A DNA stretch of 64,000 nucleotides. It comes from Tenacibaculum sp. AHE14PA (GTDB lineage Bacteria > Bacteroidota > Bacteroidia > Flavobacteriales > Flavobacteriaceae). Each line of letters begins with the position of its first letter. Position 1 is the first letter of the stretch. Under the pieces are notes generated by a model that was not told the origin of the DNA, searched no databases, and saw nothing but the letters and a program-made list of their open reading frames with translations. The position numbers were made by a program, and so were the translations under genes. This document shows positions 47,025-55,822 of this stretch, in pieces. The stretch lies in the NCBI RefSeq assembly GCF_019278465.1, contig NZ_CP058983.1, positions 2,293,501 through 2,357,500 of the forward strand. Direction: 5' to 3'.

Positions 47025-47042
47025 GTGTTTAAATTTAAACAC
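47025..47042. promoter_or_regulatory. 18-base perfect palindrome upstream of the GH92 gene
   Basis: GTGTTTAAATTTAAACAC is a perfect palindrome in the gap between the divergent radical SAM and GH92 genes, 111 bases before the GH92 ATG. It has no T run, so it is not a terminator. It looks like an operator for a dimeric regulator, whose identity is unknown. Confidence 0.45.
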
Positions 47043-47153
47043 TTTTAGTTAAATTGTTTTTATTTATATTTATTTGGTTTTATAGCATTTTTAAGGTGTT
47101 TATTTGTTTTCATTTTGCTTTATTAGCACTTTAAACCTGTTTTGGTTAATAAT

Positions 47154-49472
47154 ATGAAAAAATATTTATCATTTTTAGTGATCTTTAGTTTGTGTTTATT
47201 TGTGGTAAACTGTAAACAAGAGTTAAAAGAAAGTGTCGTAGATCAAAGGCATAAAAAAGATTTTACAAAAAATGTAAATCCTTTAATTGGAACTAGTAAA
47301 ATGGGACATGTTTTTCCTGGAGCAACTGCTCCTTTTGGAATGGTACAGTTAAGTCCTCAAACTAATTTTGAGGTTATGTTTAATGAAAATGGTAGCTACA
47401 ACAGTACAACATATGAATATTGTGCGGGTTATCAACATAAAGACTCAACAATTATAGGTTTTGCTCACACTAATTTTAGCGGAACAGGGCATGCTGATTT
47501 AGGGGATTTTTTAGTAATGCCAACTACAGGAAAACTAACATTAGATCCGTTAAAAACAAAAGAAGGTACTAAAGGATTTTATTCAACGTTTTCACATGAT
47601 ACCGAAAAAGCGTCTCCTGGTTATTACAAAGTAAACTTAGATAGTTACAATATAAAAGCCGAATTAACAGCTAGTGAGCGTGTAGGTTTTCATCAATACA
47701 CATTTCCAAAATCTAACGATGCACATATTATTTTAGATTTAGTGTACAATATCTATCATCATGATAATAAAAATGTATGGACATTTATTCGTGTTGAAAA
47801 TGATAGTTTAATAACAGGTTATAGACAAACAAAAGGATAGGCAAGAACAAAAAAAGTGTTTTTTGCGATGAAATTTTCTAAACCATTTAAAAGTTATGGT
47901 CATAAAAAATACAATAAAGAAACGTATGATGGATTTTACAGACGTTTTAAACAAAATGAAAACTTTCCTGAAATGGCAGGAAAAGATATAAGAGCTTATT
48001 TTAATTTTGATACAGAAGAAGGTGAAAAAATAAATGTAAAATTTGCCTTATCACCAGTAAGTACTAACGGAGCTTTAAATAATTTAAAACAAGAAATTCC
48101 GCATTGGAATTTTGATAAAACAAAACAAGAAACTAAAGATAAATGGAATAAAGAATTGGGAAAAATTGATGTAGAAACAATTTCTGAAAAAGAGAAAACT
48201 ACTTTTTATACCGCTTTATATCACACTAATTTGTCACCTATTTTGTATGAAGATGTTGATGGGAAATACCGAGGGTTAGACCAAAATATACATACTTCTG
48301 ATGGTTTTACTAATTATACGATATTTTCTCTTTGGGATACTTACCGCGCATTACATCCATTATACAATATAACACAACCAAAGCGAAACAACGACATGAT
48401 AAAATCGATGCTTGCACATCACGATCAAAGTGTACATAATATGTTACCAATTTGGAGTCATTATGCTAATGAAAATTGGTGTATGATTGGGTATCATGCT
48501 ACTTCAGTTATTGCAGATGCGTTAGCAAAAAATGTGGGAGATTTTGATGTGAATCACGCACTTAAAGCATCAACAAACACAGCCACTGTTCGTTATTTTG
48601 ATGGTATTGGAGATTATATTGATTATAAATATGTTCCAGAAGACAAAAGCCATTCATCAGTATCAAAAACATTAGAATATGCTTACAATGATTGGTGTAT
48701 TGCTCAAATTGCAAAAAAAGTTGGAAAAGCTGATGTAGAAAAAGAGTATTTAACAAGATCAACCTATTATAAAAACGTTTATGATCCAACAATTGGATTT
48801 ATGCGTCCTAAATTATCTGATGGTACTTTTAGAAAAAACTTTGACCCAATGGATACGCACGGGCAAGGTTTTATTGAAGGAAATGCATGGAATTATGGAT
48901 TATATGTTCCTCAGAACATTGATGAAATGATTGAAATGATGGGAGGTAAAGAAAAATTTAGTAAGCAACTAGATGAATTATTTACCACAGAAATAGCTGA
49001 TAAATACATAGCAAACCATGAAGATATTACTCGCGACGGAATTATAGGGAATTATGTGCATGGTAACGAGCCTGGACATCACATTCCGTATTTATATAAT
49101 TGGACAGGGCATCCTAAAAAAACACAAGAAAGAGTTCGTATGATTATGGATACCATGTACGGAGATACTGTTGATGGTTTGTGTGGTAATGATGATGCAG
49201 GTCAAATGAGTGCTTGGTATATATTTAGTAGTTTAGGGTTTTATCCTGTAACACCAGGTTCGCCAAATTATGCCATAGGAAGTCCGAATATTAAAGCAGC
49301 TACTATTTATTTAGAAAATGGAAAAACCTTAAAAATTACGGCTCAAAATCAAAGTAAAGAAAACGTATTTGTAAAAAGTATAACAATAAACGGTAAGAAA
49401 ATAACAGATAATGTACTTTCTCATGCTGATATTATAAACGGAGGAGAACTAATTTTTGAAATGAGTAAATAG
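47154..49472 (+). pseudogene. GH92 alpha-mannosidase lipoprotein gene interrupted by one TAG
   Basis: The two open stretches (to 47840 and from 47841) are in the same frame and together make one GH92 exo-alpha-mannosidase of about 772 residues, the normal length. A lipoprotein signal ends VVNC. The first part has the family opening VNPLIGTSKMGHVFPGATAPFGMVQLSPQT; the second has HGNEPGHHIPYLYNW and CGNDDAGQMSAWYIFSSLGFYPV, with the catalytic acidic residues. The break is TAG at 47838-47840 in GYRQTKG-stop-ARTKKVFFA, where the family has Trp (TGG). It is a single-base nonsense change; the rest looks undecayed, so it is recent, read through, or a sequencing error. The start chosen is ATG 47154. 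Confidence 0.85.
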
Positions 49473-49520
49473 TAATAAAGCGAAATTATTTTGCACAAAC
49501 GGTTATAGAAAAATAAATTA

Positions 49521-49582
49521 ATTGCTACCATAGTAGTAATTTTAGCCATGTATCATTAAAAAAAGGTATTATAGTAGCAATT
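49521..49582. promoter_or_regulatory. Paired inverted repeats upstream of hipB, likely autoregulatory operators
   Basis: ATTGCTACCATAGTAGTAAT (49521-49540) is a near-perfect palindrome, and TATAGTAGCAAT (about 49570-49581) repeats its half-site (ATTGCTAC / GTAGCAAT). HipB-type antitoxins bind such repeats in front of their own operon. The region ends 47 bases before the hipB ATG. Confidence 0.55.
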
Positions 49583-49628
49583 TTTAAAGTATAATTATTA
49601 TATTAGTATTCTAAACTAAGAGTACGAT

Positions 49629-49904
49629 ATGTGGGGATATGGAGATGAAAAATCGCCTAAGGAAATAATGATTCTTTTATCAAAAAGAACCAGAGTTTTA
49701 AGGAAACAAGAAAAAATGTCTCAGAAGGAATTATCAGAAAGATCAGGAGTATCTTACGCTAGTGTTCGAAAATTTGAATCAACAGGTGTCATTTCTCTAG
49801 AATCACTTTTAAAAATTTGTGAAGCTCTTAAACGTTTAACAGATTTTGAATCAATATTACTGCCAAGTGATATGAAACGGAAAAAAGAGTTGTTTAATTA
49901 TTAA
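49629..49904 (+). CDS. hipB: HipB-like antitoxin (XRE helix-turn-helix)
   Basis: The 91-residue product is one Xre-type HTH domain: RTRVLRKQEKMSQKELSERSGVSYASVRKFESTG (about residues 18-52). It sits 2 bases before hipA. In HipBA modules HipB binds and neutralises HipA and represses the operon. Inverted repeats upstream fit such repression. Base composition is like the surroundings. Confidence 0.82.
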   Translation: MWGYGDEKSPKEIMILLSKRTRVLRKQEKMSQKELSERSGVSYASVRKFESTGVISLESLLKICEALKRLTDFESILLPSDMKRKKELFNY

Positions 49905-49906
49905 TT

Positions 49907-51136
49907 ATGGCAACAACTAAACTCGATGTATATATACAGTTTTCTAAAGAAGAAGAACTTATAGGTCAACTTGTTTTAGATGGTAGAGATATATTATTTA
50001 AATATAGCGATACTTATTTAGAAACAGGAACAAACCTGTCTCCAAATCAATTAACGTTTGATGATATTCCTCAAACAACCAAAGAAAAACCATTTAATGG
50101 TCTTTTTGGCGTGTTTGCTGATTCTTTACCAGACGCTTGGGGATATTTGTTAATAAAGAAACGCCTTAGCACTGATCGAATTGCTATTGAATCTCTTAAT
50201 ATGTTAGATCATTTAACATTTGCAGGGAAGAACAGTATGGGTGCACTACAATATAGACCGAGTGTAGCATTAGAGCACGAGGCTATAGAAATTAATCTAG
50301 ATAAACTAAATAATAATATTTCTGAAGTCCTCAGTGGAGAGAGTAGCACTGTAATTGATGATATGTTCGGAAGAGGAGGTAGCCCTGGTGGAGCACGACC
50401 AAAAATTTATGCAGGATATAATCCGAAGACAGATTCACTAATTAGTGGTGTCGCCAATCTTCCGGAAGAATATGAGCATTGGATTATTAAATTTGCTGCG
50501 GATGTAGATTCGAAAGATATTGCCAATATAGAGCTAGCTTATTATAAGATGGCTTTAGCTTCAGGAATTGAAATGTCTGAATGTAGAGTGTTTAATAGTG
50601 ATACAGGAAATAGTTATTTCGGAACCAAACGATTTGACCGTGTAGGGAATGATAAGCTGCATATGTTATCAGCTGCAGGACTTTTTCATGATGATTACGA
50701 GCACAGTACCCTTGATTATGGAAATTTAATTTACCAAGCAAAGAAGCTAACAAATAACGCACAAGTTGCTGAACAAATGTTCCGTAGGGCTGTTTTTAAT
50801 ATTTTAGTACATAACCGAGACGATCATTCTAAAAATTTTGCTTTTTTAATGAATCCTGAAGGAGAATGGTCATTAGCGCCAGCTTACGATTTAACTTTTT
50901 CATCTTCATCACAAGGATATCATAGTACCTCATGTGCTAGAAATTATGTAGACCCAGGAAAGAAAGAATTATTAGAGTTGGCAAGTGCATTGTCAATAAA
51001 AAAAGCAAAGACAATTATAGATGAAATTAAAGAGATTACCAATCAATGGAAACGATATGCTATGATGTATGGAGTTTCAGAAGTTTCAACAAAAACCATT
51101 GAAACTAGTTTAAAAACTATTCGTACAAGGTTTTAA
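49907..51136 (+). CDS. hipA: HipA-like Ser/Thr kinase toxin
   Basis: HipA toxins phosphorylate targets such as glutamyl-tRNA synthetase and cause growth arrest and persistence. The 409-residue product has the N-terminal HipA domain (LFGVFADSLPDAWGYLLIKKRL) and the kinase core: GSPGGARPKI (the loop with the regulatory Ser), WIIKFAAD, HNRDDHSKNFAF (catalytic Asp) and APAYDLTFS (metal-binding Asp). It is a full-length, single-chain HipA, not a split HipS/HipT form. Its end overlaps the convergent AlbA_2 gene by four bases. Confidence 0.87.
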   Translation: MATTKLDVYIQFSKEEELIGQLVLDGRDILFKYSDTYLETGTNLSPNQLTFDDIPQTTKEKPFNGLFGVFADSLPDAWGYLLIKKRLSTDRIAIESLNMLDHLTFAGKNSMGALQYRPSVALEHEAIEINLDKLNNNISEVLSGESSTVIDDMFGRGGSPGGARPKIYAGYNPKTDSLISGVANLPEEYEHWIIKFAADVDSKDIANIELAYYKMALASGIEMSECRVFNSDTGNSYFGTKRFDRVGNDKLHMLSAAGLFHDDYEHSTLDYGNLIYQAKKLTNNAQVAEQMFRRAVFNILVHNRDDHSKNFAFLMNPEGEWSLAPAYDLTFSSSSQGYHSTSCARNYVDPGKKELLELASALSIKKAKTIIDEIKEITNQWKRYAMMYGVSEVSTKTIETSLKTIRTRF

Positions 51137-52272
51137 TTATAGCGTACTTTTCGTAATACCCGCATTGCTTCTTTGTATTTTATATAAGTAGTTTTATCTT
51201 CTAAGTTTTTTATATAATTTTTTATTTTTTTTAGCTGTTGAGGTGCGTCTAAAAATCCGTTTAAATAGCATATTAAATAGGAGGTAGGTAGTTTGTAAAC
51301 GTTTTCAGATTCAGTTATCGAAAGTTGTTTATTACTCTCAATTTTGGTAACAATAGCATTGTTATTGTTATAAATATCATGTAAAATAGTTTTATCGTAT
51401 TGAGGAGCTTCAAATAAAAATTGGGTGGCAATATCATGCTTTCCGTTCTCTTTAAAATGAATAATTGTTTTTTCTAACGGATAATGTTTTTTCCTTTTAT
51501 CAATACCTAAAACAATATATTCGGTAATAATAAACGATTTTTCGTTATGGCTAATTTGAACATCATCTAGGGCAGAAAAAAATAAACGAACCTGCTCGTT
51601 TATTAATTCAATATCAACCCGAGTATAAAATTCTTCATTATTAATCACCTTTTTTTTACCAGCCCAACACACCACAAATTGTTCGTTAAATACTTTGTAT
51701 TGCGGATTGTATGTAGGTTTATGATTGTTAATAAAATCGAAAACTCCATCGAGCGTTAGTTTTATATTATTACTTGCATTTTTTTCGATAGCTGCAACAA
51801 TAGTAGCATTTGCATCATTTAAGGTAAAATTACCTTCAGAAGGCATTGAGTTACTTCCTCTGCGAAAAAAAATAGTGTTTCTACGGTATTTCCAGATATT
51901 TTTTAAAAGTGATGTAATTTTATTATTAGGATAAATAGTTACTAAACCTATTACTTTATGACGTGGCAAACGTGGAAAAGGAACATTTTCATATTCTATT
52001 TTTGGAGGATTGTTTAAGTAAGCGTTTATTAAATTCTGAATTTTACTATCATCGTAAAAATCGACTCCCAAAATTTTATTTTCTTCATCTTCAACCCCAA
52101 TAACTATATAAGAATTATTATTAGGGTTAGAGTTTGAAAGCGCACAAATATGTTTTATAAACTTAGCTTTACCTTCTTTATGATGTAGCGATAATTTTTG
52201 CTTTTTATCAAAAAAACTATTCTCGTCGTTATGAGAAAGTAAGTTTTTAATTAAAAGACGTTTGTTAATCAC
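51133..52272 (-). CDS. AlbA_2 (Schlafen-type) putative DNA/RNA-binding protein
   Basis: The 379-residue product begins with an AlbA_2 domain (about residues 15-140: ESFFDKK...KEGKAKFIKHICALSNSNPNNNSYIVIGVEDEENKILGVDF). Proteins of this kind are called ATP-binding or divergent AAA-4 proteins. The C-terminal 230 residues show no motif I know. It follows the SDR gene by 3 bases, so they share an operon. It is not shown to be part of the HipBA module, which lies on the other strand. Confidence 0.7.
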   Translation of the reverse strand: MINKRLLIKNLLSHNDENSFFDKKQKLSLHHKEGKAKFIKHICALSNSNPNNNSYIVIGVEDEENKILGVDFYDDSKIQNLINAYLNNPPKIEYENVPFPRLPRHKVIGLVTIYPNNKITSLLKNIWKYRRNTIFFRRGSNSMPSEGNFTLNDANATIVAAIEKNASNNIKLTLDGVFDFINNHKPTYNPQYKVFNEQFVVCWAGKKKVINNEEFYTRVDIELINEQVRLFFSALDDVQISHNEKSFIITEYIVLGIDKRKKHYPLEKTIIHFKENGKHDIATQFLFEAPQYDKTILHDIYNNNNAIVTKIESNKQLSITESENVYKLPTSYLICYLNGFLDAPQQLKKIKNYIKNLEDKTTYIKYKEAMRVLRKVRYN

Positions 52273-52275
52273 AGC

Positions 52276-53031
52276 TTATACATTTTTATTTATAATTGAT
52301 GCGGTTGCTTGTGCGGTAGGATATACCACTAAATCTTCAATATTTACATGGTAAGGTCTACTAATAACAAAGTAAATAATATCGGCAATATCTTCGGGCT
52401 GTAAAGCTTTATAGCCTTGATATACCGTTTTTGCTCTATCGAGATCTCCTTTAAAACGCACGTCTGAAAATTCAGTTTCTACCAAACCAGGATGAATTGC
52501 CGAAACACGAATATTGTGCTTGTTTAAATCAATACGCATTCCTTTATTTAAAGCATCTACGGCAAACTTTGAGGCACAATACACATTTCCGTTCGGATAT
52601 ACTTCTTTACTAGCAATAGAACCGATATTAAGAATAAAACCATTATTTCTATCCACCATTTGCGGAATTATAGCTTTCGAAACATATAATAAACCTTTTA
52701 CGTTTCCATCAATCATGGCATCCCAATCATCAATACTTCCTTCCTGAATACTACTTAACCCGTGTGCATTACCTGCATTGTTAATTAAAACATCAATATG
52801 TTTAAATTCATCAGGTAAACTACCAATGGCCTTTTGTACTTCGTCTTTATAACGAACATCAAATTGTAGCGTATGTACTTTTGTGAAGGTTGATAATTGG
52901 TGTTGAAGTTCTTTAAGTTTCTCAGCGCGTCTTCCACAAATAATAAGGTTTATGTTGTTTTTAGCAAATAGTATAGCGGTTGCTTTACCAATACCAGAAG
53001 TTGCTCCTGTAATTAAAGCGGTTTGTTGCAT
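52276..53031 (-). CDS. Short-chain dehydrogenase/reductase, YdfG-like
   Basis: The 251-residue product has the NADP-binding TGATSGIGKATA, the NNAGNAHG segment, and the catalytic Ser-Tyr-Lys residues (IGSIAS... then VYCASKFAV). IHPGLVETEFSDVRF is typical of the 3-hydroxy acid dehydrogenase/YdfG group. The true substrate is unknown. It is upstream of and co-transcribed with the AlbA_2 gene. Confidence 0.9.
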   Translation of the reverse strand: MQQTALITGATSGIGKATAILFAKNNINLIICGRRAEKLKELQHQLSTFTKVHTLQFDVRYKDEVQKAIGSLPDEFKHIDVLINNAGNAHGLSSIQEGSIDDWDAMIDGNVKGLLYVSKAIIPQMVDRNNGFILNIGSIASKEVYPNGNVYCASKFAVDALNKGMRIDLNKHNIRVSAIHPGLVETEFSDVRFKGDLDRAKTVYQGYKALQPEDIADIIYFVISRPYHVNIEDLVVYPTAQATASIINKNV

Positions 53032-53084
53032 GTTTTTGTTTTTTATAAAGGTAAAATATTTTAGGTAAAACGAATATTTTAAAC

Positions 53085-53120
53085 AAAGAAAAACCGCTCT
53101 ACCTCTAGAGCGGTTTCTTT
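53085..53120. terminator. Hairpin terminator
   Basis: AAAGAAA-ACCGCTCT and AGAGCGGT-TTCTTT form a long stem with a 6-base loop. It lies downstream of the leftward lipoprotein gene that ends at 53162 and upstream of the SDR gene. Confidence 0.8.
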
Positions 53121-53161
53121 TAGTTGGCTACTACCCCAACCAAAAATCAACTAACCAAACT

Positions 53162-54067
53162 TTATTTTAAATATTTTCTATCAACTGTTTCACGTTGTAC
53201 TTTAGTACGTTTTCTACCGCTATTCCTTACAGTTGGTTTTATTGTTTTTTCATTTTTTAAATACTGTACAAATCCTCTACCAGAAAAAGTGTACGTTGTT
53301 TTAGAACTTAGGTGAAATAATTGTATCCTTTCATCATTTATAACGCTTAATTCAAACCTTTCAGTATCGCCACCATCATAATTAAGTGTTAAAAGTTTTA
53401 AGTCGCTATAACCTGCTATATTGGCTACTTTATAACCACCTACATAGTCCCATTTTATATAATCAATATTCGTGCCAAATGAATCGTGAGATGCGTAGAA
53501 AGTTACGTCGTTTTCTGGCGTAAACTGTAAGAAATGTTCATCATCAAATGTATTTGATACACCACCAGAAGAAGCAGTTCTTTCCCATGCTACATATTCT
53601 TGCAAAAAGTATTCTATGTTTTCATAAAACAACTTATCGTAATTAAAATTATTTCTTTGATAACCAATTAAATAATAACTTACGTTTTGCGATAAATCAT
53701 CAATTCTAATTTCATCTTCAGAAAGTTGAACGACATCAAAATCATAACGTCCATCAAGATCGTGATCGGTTTCTAAAATGGTTCTGTAAGTGCCATAATT
53801 TCCAACAGCAATTCCAAGCCCATTTCCGGTTTTACCAATGTCAGCAATATTATTATTTGCATACATAGTTCCGTTTAAAAAAGAAACTGTAAAGGCTTTT
53901 GATAAAAAAGGAACATCGCCTGTACCAGTTGTTCTATGATAATCGATATACCATAAATCGTAACTAGATACATATTCGTTTAACGAAAAATCAGTATCCT
54001 GTACTGTACAAGATGTTAACGTTACACCTGTGGCAATAAATAGGAAGAGTAATTTTAGACGTTTCAT
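53162..54067 (-). CDS. Lipoprotein of unknown function
   Basis: The 301-residue product has a lipoprotein signal (FLFIATGVTLTSC, lipobox LTSC). The mature part is beta-rich with a low-complexity basic tail (RNSGRKRTKVQRETVDRKY). Similar flavobacterial proteins are sometimes labelled nicotinic acid mononucleotide adenyltransferase, but no nucleotidyltransferase motif (such as HxGH) is visible. The function is unknown. Confidence 0.7.
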   Translation of the reverse strand: MKRLKLLFLFIATGVTLTSCTVQDTDFSLNEYVSSYDLWYIDYHRTTGTGDVPFLSKAFTVSFLNGTMYANNNIADIGKTGNGLGIAVGNYGTYRTILETDHDLDGRYDFDVVQLSEDEIRIDDLSQNVSYYLIGYQRNNFNYDKLFYENIEYFLQEYVAWERTASSGGVSNTFDDEHFLQFTPENDVTFYASHDSFGTNIDYIKWDYVGGYKVANIAGYSDLKLLTLNYDGGDTERFELSVINDERIQLFHLSSKTTYTFSGRGFVQYLKNEKTIKPTVRNSGRKRTKVQRETVDRKYLK

Positions 54068-54121
54068 AAGCGTATGTTTTAATATTATACTTATGTAGTT
54101 TTCAAATTACGTGCCAAAAAT

Positions 54122-54149
54122 AAAAAACACCTCATTTGAGGTGTTTTTT
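54122..54149. terminator. Terminator
   Basis: AAAAAACACCTCA and TGAGGTGTTTTTT flank a 2-base centre, with T runs on the minus strand as well. It ends the leftward gene that stops at 54151. Confidence 0.88.
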
Positions 54150-54150
54150 G

Positions 54151-54636
54151 TTAGTTTTGAGGTTTTGCTGAGGGCATAAAAACCATTTTCTCTTTTTTAA
54201 TATTTTCGATTTTATAATAATGAATTTTATCACCGATTTTGTAGCTAACTACGGCTTCATTTTCTTTTAGTTTAAAAGGAATCTCCTCTTTAGTTTTTGC
54301 GGTATTTCCATATTCTTTTTCAGGATCAACATTTAAAACTAAGTCTTTTTTATCTTCACCTGTTGAGGTTTTATAACGAGCAGCAATGTAATTTTTATCT
54401 TGTTTTTGTTCAATTACAGCACTTACAATTCTATCTTGAAAGTATACTTTTTGAAAATCGATAGTTTTACTTGCTGTAAACTCAATCATTAAATTAAGCG
54501 TGTTGTTGCCTGGTAAACCACCAGTAATATGAGCGTAAGATGCGGTGTTAACCGTAAAAGGAGGATTTGATTCTAGTTTCATGCTTGCACACTGTGTAAA
54601 GCTTAGTGCCAAAATTAAGATTCCGAATAACTTCAT
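54151..54636 (-). CDS. Small lipoprotein of unknown function
   Basis: The 161-residue product has a lipoprotein signal (LILALSFTQC). The mature part is beta-rich with a repeated Lys/Glu-rich tail. No family recognised. A TATATTTG box lies on the minus strand at 54696-54689, 53 bases upstream, and may serve it. It is divergent from the polyketide operon. Confidence 0.65.
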   Translation of the reverse strand: MKLFGILILALSFTQCASMKLESNPPFTVNTASYAHITGGLPGNNTLNLMIEFTASKTIDFQKVYFQDRIVSAVIEQKQDKNYIAARYKTSTGEDKKDLVLNVDPEKEYGNTAKTKEEIPFKLKENEAVVSYKIGDKIHYYKIENIKKEKMVFMPSAKPQN

Positions 54637-54709
54637 AATATTACTTTTTATTGTTTAAATTTAAATATTCAAGTAGTGTGCCAAGGTACAAATATATATA
54701 GATATTAAG

Positions 54710-55822
54710 ATGTTGAATTACAGTTATTGGGAGTTAAAAGAATGGTTTACAAATGTAGATTTTACCATTGTTGGTAGCGGAATTGTAGGTTTAAATTGTG
54801 CATTGACATTAAAAAAAGCACATCCGAATGCTAAAATAATAATTTTAGAAAAAGGCATGTTGCCACAAGGAGCAAGCACTAAAAATGCAGGATTTGCGTG
54901 TTTTGGTAGTTTATCGGAATTGATTGATGATTTAAAAACACACAGTGAAGAAGAGGTTTTTAATTTGGTAAAAAAACGATGGAAAGGTTTACAATTATTA
55001 CGAAAAACTTTGGGTGATGCCGCGATCGATTTTCAGCAAAATAAAGGTTATGAGTTATTTAATGATTCCGATTTTTATGAAGAGTGCTTGGCTGAAAAAA
55101 ATAAAATTAACCAATTATTAAAACCACTTTTTTCTTCGGATGTTTTTAAGGTTGATAACAATTTTTTTGAGTTTAAGAATGTTCATGAAAATTATATAAC
55201 CAATCAGTTTGAAGGGCAAATTGATACCGGTAAAATGGTAGCGCAGTTACTTCAAGTAATTCAGCAAAGTGATATAAAAATTTTAAATAATATTACCGTT
55301 AAAAGTTTTGAGGAAAATGGGAATAAAGTAGCTATACAAACCAATCAAATTAGCTTTTCCACCAATAAGTTATTGATTGCCACAAACGGATTTGCAAATC
55401 AATTATTCAATGAAAATGTACAACCTGCAAGAGCACAAGTTTTAATTACAAAACCTATAAAAAACCTACATATTAAAGGAACTTTTCATTTAGATAAAGG
55501 GTATTACTATTTCAGAAATATTGATGATAGAATTTTGTTTGGTGGTGGAAGAAATCTCGATTTTAAAACGGAAGAAACTGCTGAATTTGGAGAAACAGCT
55601 CTTATTCAGAATAAATTAGAAGAAATTTTAAAAACAACCATCTTACCTAATACTAATTTCGAAATTGAACATCGATGGAGCGGAATTATGGGTGTTGGAA
55701 ATCAGAAAAAAGCAATTGTAAAACAGCTATCAAATAATGTTTTTTGCGGAGTTCGTTTAGGCGGTATGGGAATTGCTATTGGTAGTTTGGTAGGAAAAGA
55801 ATTAGCAGAATTAATAGAATAA
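54710..55822 (+). CDS. DAO-type FAD-dependent oxidoreductase
   Basis: The 370-residue product has the FAD-binding motif FTIVGSGIVGLNCALTLKKAHP near residue 20, the DAO segment QGASTKNAGFACFGS, and C-terminal HRWSGIMG and GGMGIAIGSLVGKELAEL. This is the amino-acid or sarcosine oxidase/dehydrogenase-like family. The ATG of the next gene directly follows its stop, so it is the first gene of the polyketide operon. Its role there is open: it may act on the product, or may be an unrelated gene that shares the promoter. Confidence 0.85.
   Translation: MLNYSYWELKEWFTNVDFTIVGSGIVGLNCALTLKKAHPNAKIIILEKGMLPQGASTKNAGFACFGSLSELIDDLKTHSEEEVFNLVKKRWKGLQLLRKTLGDAAIDFQQNKGYELFNDSDFYEECLAEKNKINQLLKPLFSSDVFKVDNNFFEFKNVHENYITNQFEGQIDTGKMVAQLLQVIQQSDIKILNNITVKSFEENGNKVAIQTNQISFSTNKLLIATNGFANQLFNENVQPARAQVLITKPIKNLHIKGTFHLDKGYYYFRNIDDRILFGGGRNLDFKTEETAEFGETALIQNKLEEILKTTILPNTNFEIEHRWSGIMGVGNQKKAIVKQLSNNVFCGVRLGGMGIAIGSLVGKELAELIE

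Noticed and set aside
47142..49472. Two separate genes on either side of 47840
   Set aside because: Both parts are in the same frame, and together they form one normal GH92 enzyme. The second part has no proper N-terminus or signal.
49629..52272. A phage-defence island made of HipBA and the AlbA_2 protein
   Set aside because: The AlbA_2 gene is convergent and tied to a metabolic dehydrogenase; there is no nuclease, helicase, integrase or composition shift.
52276..53031. The SDR enzyme as the missing ketoreductase of the polyketide operon
   Set aside because: It is on the other strand, 1.7 kb away, separated by two lipoprotein genes and terminators, and is paired with the AlbA_2 gene. It looks like a YdfG-type enzyme.
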